This document shows, in pieces, positions 60,851 through 64,000 of a DNA stretch of 64,000 nucleotides. The notes beneath the pieces are model-generated. The model made no database searches and was not told the DNA's origin. It was given only the letters and a program-made list of their open reading frames with translations. This DNA is from Phycisphaerales bacterium UBA5793. Its GTDB lineage: Bacteria; Planctomycetota; Phycisphaerae; Phycisphaerales; UBA5793. The translations under genes and the position numbers were made by a program. Positions within the stretch are counted from its first letter, which is position 1. Each line of letters opens with the position of its first letter. The stretch spans positions 1-64,000 of the forward strand of contig DIDT01000072.1 of NCBI GenBank assembly GCA_002418285.1, given 5' to 3'.

Positions 60851-63178
60851 ATGAGCCTCGCCCAGCAGAGCACGCGATCCGACCGCGTTGAGGTGATCCT
60901 GCAGCAGTTGCACACGCTGCCCACCCTCTCGGCAATCGCCATGCGCCTGCTCTCTCTCACCTCCGATGATGAGAGCGAAATCACTGAGATCGTCAAGATC
61001 ATCGAGTCCGATCCTTCCATTACGGCCAAGGTGTTGAGCCTCTGCCGCCGGTCGGAAACGGGTCTTGGGGCCAAGATCACGACCGTCGATCGGGCCGTGG
61101 TCATGCTCGGCTTTGAGGCGATTCGCAACGCCGTTCTTTCGATTGAGATCTACAACCTCTTCGAGAGCACCCGACCCGGCCAGCAACGCGGGCTGGACAT
61201 AGACGAGTCTTCCTCCGGCAAGCCCTTTGACAGCGCCGGATTCTGGATGCACAGTGTCGCCGTAGCCGTCGCGGCGGAACTGCTCGCCAAGCGGCGCACG
61301 CACGAACCGCGCATCGCACCTGATGAAGCATTTGTCTGCGGCCTGCTGCATGACTTGGGCAAGCTCGCCCTCGAACGACTCCTGCCGCGCGGCTACGAGC
61401 GCGTCGTCGAACTTGCCGAGCAGCGCCAGGGCAACATCGCCGAGATGGAACGTCGCGTCATCGGTCTGGATCACCACACGACCGGCAAGCGACTGGCCGA
61501 GCAGTGGAACCTGCCGCACATCATTCAGGATGTGCTCTGGCTGCACGGCCAGCCGGTTGAGTCGCTTCCCGTGCTTCCCCACGAGGGCATGATCGCGCTG
61601 GTGACCCTGGCTGATCATCTCGTGCGCAAGCAGCACCTGGGATTCTCGGGCAACCATGTCTTCCCCGATGATCAGGCCACGCTGTGCAAACACGTCGGCG
61701 TCACCGACCAGGATGTCAGTGAAGTCGCCAGTCTCGTTCACATCGAGACGGCGGCCCGGTGCGAGATCCTCGGCCTGTCTGAAACTCCGCCCGAAGGCTT
61801 GTTCCTCGCTTCGATCGCCCGAGCCAACCACGCGCTGGGTCGCATCAATGAGACTCTCGAGCAACGTTCGCAATCGGCCCACCGCAGCGATCAGGTCATG
61901 CGCGGGATCATCGATTTTCACCAACAGGCGACGCCCGGACTTTCGATCGTTGCAGTCTGCGGCAACGTCGTCGCTTCGGCCGCCAAGGAGTTTGGTCGCG
62001 GTTTCTACGCCATGCTCTATTCATCCGCACGATCCGATGCATGGCAGATCGGACAATTCTCCTGCGACGGTCGTCTGCTCCGCGCGCAGACAGTTGATGT
62101 GCCCGCGGCAGGGCTCGACGTTGATTCGCTGGCCGATGAACTCCAGGTTTCCGTCGGCATGATGGCATTGCTCCCCGCACTCACTGAGTCAATCGGCGAC
62201 GCCTCAGACATTCGCAACGTCCGCCTGCTACCGCTTCGCACGGGTTGGGGGCTCTCGGCCGTGTTGCTGCACGACCGCCCGGTGCGCGAGATGGGCCTGT
62301 CGCGCACGCAGATGTTGGCGCTGTGCGAGACGTGGGCCACCGCCATCGCGGCTGCCCGTCAGCACGAAGGGGCGCGGCAACTCGGCGAACAACTGGCTGA
62401 ATCCAACCGCATCCTGACTGAAACCCAGGCCAAGCTCGCGCGATCCCAGGCGCTGGCCAGCCTCGGCGAAATGGCGGCCGGCGCGGCACATGAAATGAAC
62501 AACCCGCTCTGCGTCATCTCGGGTCGATCGCAAGTGCTCGCCAGCCAGCTGGCCAATCCCCGCGATCGGCGCATGGCCGAGCAGATCGCCGAGCAGGCCC
62601 AGCGCCTCAGCGATCTGATCACCAGCCTGCACCTGTTCACGGAGCCACCGCGCCCTGAGCCCGGTCGCGTGGGCCTCGGCGAACTCGTCAGCCGGGCCGT
62701 CAAGATGTCAAGTGAGCGAGCCGGCAACAACGCGCCAATCTCCGTGCGACTCTCCGCCGATCTGCCCGACGCCTGGCTCGACGCCGATCAGGTCAGCAGC
62801 GCACTGGTCGAGTTGATCGTGAACGCGGCCGAGGCGCGACCCAAGCACTTCGTTGACGTGCAGATTCAGGTCGACCCGCGCGAGAATCATCTGCTCATCC
62901 TGGTTAAGGATGACGGGCAGGGCATGAATGCCCACACGCTGGAGCATGCGTTCGATCCGTTCTTCTCCGTCAAGCCGGCAGGTCGTCAGCCAGGGCTTGG
63001 CCTCGCCCGCGCCCAAAGACTTATCGCCGCCAACGGCGGAACGATCGAGTTTGAATCGCAACCCAATGTCGGCACGACGGCGCGGATCATCCTCAAGTCG
63101 TGGCGCGTTCCCGACGACGAGCAAACTCCGGCTGCGCGCCCGTCGGAAAACCCAACGGGCGAGGTGCAGGCGGCATGA
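60851..63178 (+). CDS. HDOD domain-GAF-like-histidine kinase hybrid
   Basis: 775 residues, cytoplasmic. HDOD/HD-like domain ~12-290 with LPTLSAIAMRLLSLTSDD, DPSITAKVLSLC and CGLLHDLGKLALE. A GAF-like sensor region spans ~345-510. Kinase core: H-box GEMAAGAAHEMNNPLCVIS (~545), N-box ALVELIVNAAEA, G1 DDGQGMN, F-box HAFDPFFSVK and G2 GLGLARAQR. HDOD proteins bind nucleotides or partners in signalling. Divergent from fliD and next to a receiver-GAF gene, so it may act in a motility or stress pathway. No ribosome binding site is clear at ATG 60851. Confidence 0.9.
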   Translation: MSLAQQSTRSDRVEVILQQLHTLPTLSAIAMRLLSLTSDDESEITEIVKIIESDPSITAKVLSLCRRSETGLGAKITTVDRAVVMLGFEAIRNAVLSIEIYNLFESTRPGQQRGLDIDESSSGKPFDSAGFWMHSVAVAVAAELLAKRRTHEPRIAPDEAFVCGLLHDLGKLALERLLPRGYERVVELAEQRQGNIAEMERRVIGLDHHTTGKRLAEQWNLPHIIQDVLWLHGQPVESLPVLPHEGMIALVTLADHLVRKQHLGFSGNHVFPDDQATLCKHVGVTDQDVSEVASLVHIETAARCEILGLSETPPEGLFLASIARANHALGRINETLEQRSQSAHRSDQVMRGIIDFHQQATPGLSIVAVCGNVVASAAKEFGRGFYAMLYSSARSDAWQIGQFSCDGRLLRAQTVDVPAAGLDVDSLADELQVSVGMMALLPALTESIGDASDIRNVRLLPLRTGWGLSAVLLHDRPVREMGLSRTQMLALCETWATAIAAARQHEGARQLGEQLAESNRILTETQAKLARSQALASLGEMAAGAAHEMNNPLCVISGRSQVLASQLANPRDRRMAEQIAEQAQRLSDLITSLHLFTEPPRPEPGRVGLGELVSRAVKMSSERAGNNAPISVRLSADLPDAWLDADQVSSALVELIVNAAEARPKHFVDVQIQVDPRENHLLILVKDDGQGMNAHTLEHAFDPFFSVKPAGRQPGLGLARAQRLIAANGGTIEFESQPNVGTTARIILKSWRVPDDEQTPAARPSENPTGEVQAA

Positions 63179-63257
63179 GGTTCTCAGACAGTCAAGCAGT
63201 AGTTCGATTTGATCGCGGCGTGTGGATCCGATCATCGCAAACACGAGGGAGAGTGTC

Positions 63258-64000
63258 GTGAAGAAGGCTCGCAGCAAACCCATGCAGGTGGACTCGACGA
63301 CACAAATGCCCGCGACGCCGGTCATTTCGGGCCGCATCCTCGTGATCGACGCCGATCCCGCCACCGCAGCCACAACCGAGCGGGCCGTCGCCGGGTCTGC
63401 TCTGGTCATCGTCGCGGCTCCAAACATGCGCCAGGCCGTCGAGCGACCGGACTTCACGCAGTTCGATCTGGTTTTCGCCGTGGCGCAGGACCTTGCCGAC
63501 CTCGAAGATATCGCATCGAAACTGCGCGAGATGCGCTCGGCTGCCCGCCTTGTCGTGCTGTGCACCAGGGATGACTTTCAACTGGCCGTGCACGCCATGC
63601 GCGCCGGTGCGATCGACTGCCTCACGATACCGCTGTGCGAGACGGACCTTCGTATTCGACTCTTCGACGCGCTCAACCACGCTCAGCGCGACCGCCAGCA
63701 GCAACAGCGATTCGACCAACTCAAGCGCATCTGCAAGCGCATGAACACGACGCGCATCGATGTCACCAACCAGGTCGACTCGCTGTGCAACGATCTGGTA
63801 CACGCCTACCAGGAACTGACTGATCAGATTTCGCACGTCACCGCTGTGACCGAGTTCGCCGCTGTCATCCGCCAGGAACTCGACGTTGAGGAACTGCTCC
63901 GCACCACTCTCGAGTACCTGCTGCGCAAGCTCGGCCCGACCAATGCAGCGATATTCCTGCCTTCGGCCGGTGACGACTTTACCCTCGGCGCCTACATCAA
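63258..64000 (+). CDS. Receiver-like and GAF-containing signalling protein, cut by the right edge
   Basis: 247 codons are visible from GTG 63258, with GAGGGAG at 63246-63252. Residues ~25-145 form a receiver-like fold: ILVIDADPATAATTERAV, LVVLCTRDDFQLAVHAM and GAIDCLTIPLCETDLRIRL. The phospho-Asp position reads FDLVFAVAQ and lacks the usual Asp-x-x-MP, and the Lys position reads IPLC, so it may be a pseudo-receiver. A helical linker (~150-200) leads into a GAF start (FAAVIRQELDVEELLRTTLE). The rest is outside. Likely partner of the preceding kinase. Confidence 0.8.
   Translation, partial: MKKARSKPMQVDSTTQMPATPVISGRILVIDADPATAATTERAVAGSALVIVAAPNMRQAVERPDFTQFDLVFAVAQDLADLEDIASKLREMRSAARLVVLCTRDDFQLAVHAMRAGAIDCLTIPLCETDLRIRLFDALNHAQRDRQQQQRFDQLKRICKRMNTTRIDVTNQVDSLCNDLVHAYQELTDQISHVTAVTEFAAVIRQELDVEELLRTTLEYLLRKLGPTNAAIFLPSAGDDFTLGAYI

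Noticed and set aside
1..64000. tRNA, rRNA, CRISPR arrays or an origin of replication
   Set aside because: No cloverleaf with a T-loop, no rRNA-like stretch, no regularly spaced repeats and no DnaA-box cluster was noticed by eye; a covariance search would settle tRNAs.

Overview
The window is GC-rich, gene-dense bacterial DNA and most likely comes from a member of the Planctomycetota, probably a Phycisphaerae-type lineage. This is inferred from content, not from a marker gene. Three membrane proteins carry the CPxC...CPECG zinc ribbon common in that phylum. There is a PEP-CTERM-like surface protein, an FG-GAP secreted protein, two clpP genes side by side, many hypothetical exported proteins and a very large multihaem cytochrome repertoire. 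Flagellar genes (fliS, fliD) and csrA indicate a motile stage. No rRNA, tRNA or CRISPR array was seen.

Layout. 1-313: N-terminus of an IS110-type recombinase running off the left edge, with a strongly folded segment over its ribosome binding site. 314-10613: mostly housekeeping and metabolic genes (SolA-like oxidase, BatA/VWA protein, surE, RidA, fdxA, gap, aminotransferase), with a small dispersed repeat. 10718-16662: three secreted proteins sharing one C-terminal module, prfB with a programmed frameshift, and csrA. 16877-19230: small unknown genes and an XRE-HNH pair. 19526-26817: membrane proteins, clpP1-clpP2, an amidase-like protein and a Ser/Thr kinase. 27038-28548: PEP-CTERM-like protein and an unexplained 760-base gap.

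28549-41676 (minus strand) is the centrepiece: ten closely packed or overlapping genes. They encode a Rieske protein, a b6-type cytochrome b, a subunit-IV-type cytochrome b fused to a pentahaem domain, an 11-haem/b-type membrane fusion, a 12-haem NapC-like protein, three 15-haem cytochromes and two thioredoxin-fold/TPR proteins. I count 73 c-type haem motifs. This looks like a quinol-oxidising complex wired to a long haem chain.

Next to it, 41980-47642 holds an NtrC-type sigma54 activator, a YgbA-type (nitric-oxide-associated) gene, an ATPase-less HAMP sensor coupled to a full histidine kinase, and SixA. Three sigma54 -24/-12 promoter matches lie in front of the haem operon, the NTF2-like gene and ygbA, suggesting one regulon. 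47854-64000: secreted cysteine-peptidase-like protein, RCK channel-like protein, a tandem paralogue pair, orphan DNA methyltransferase, MFS protein, DNA polymerase III delta', fliS, a very long fliD, an HDOD-histidine kinase and a truncated receiver-GAF gene at the right edge.
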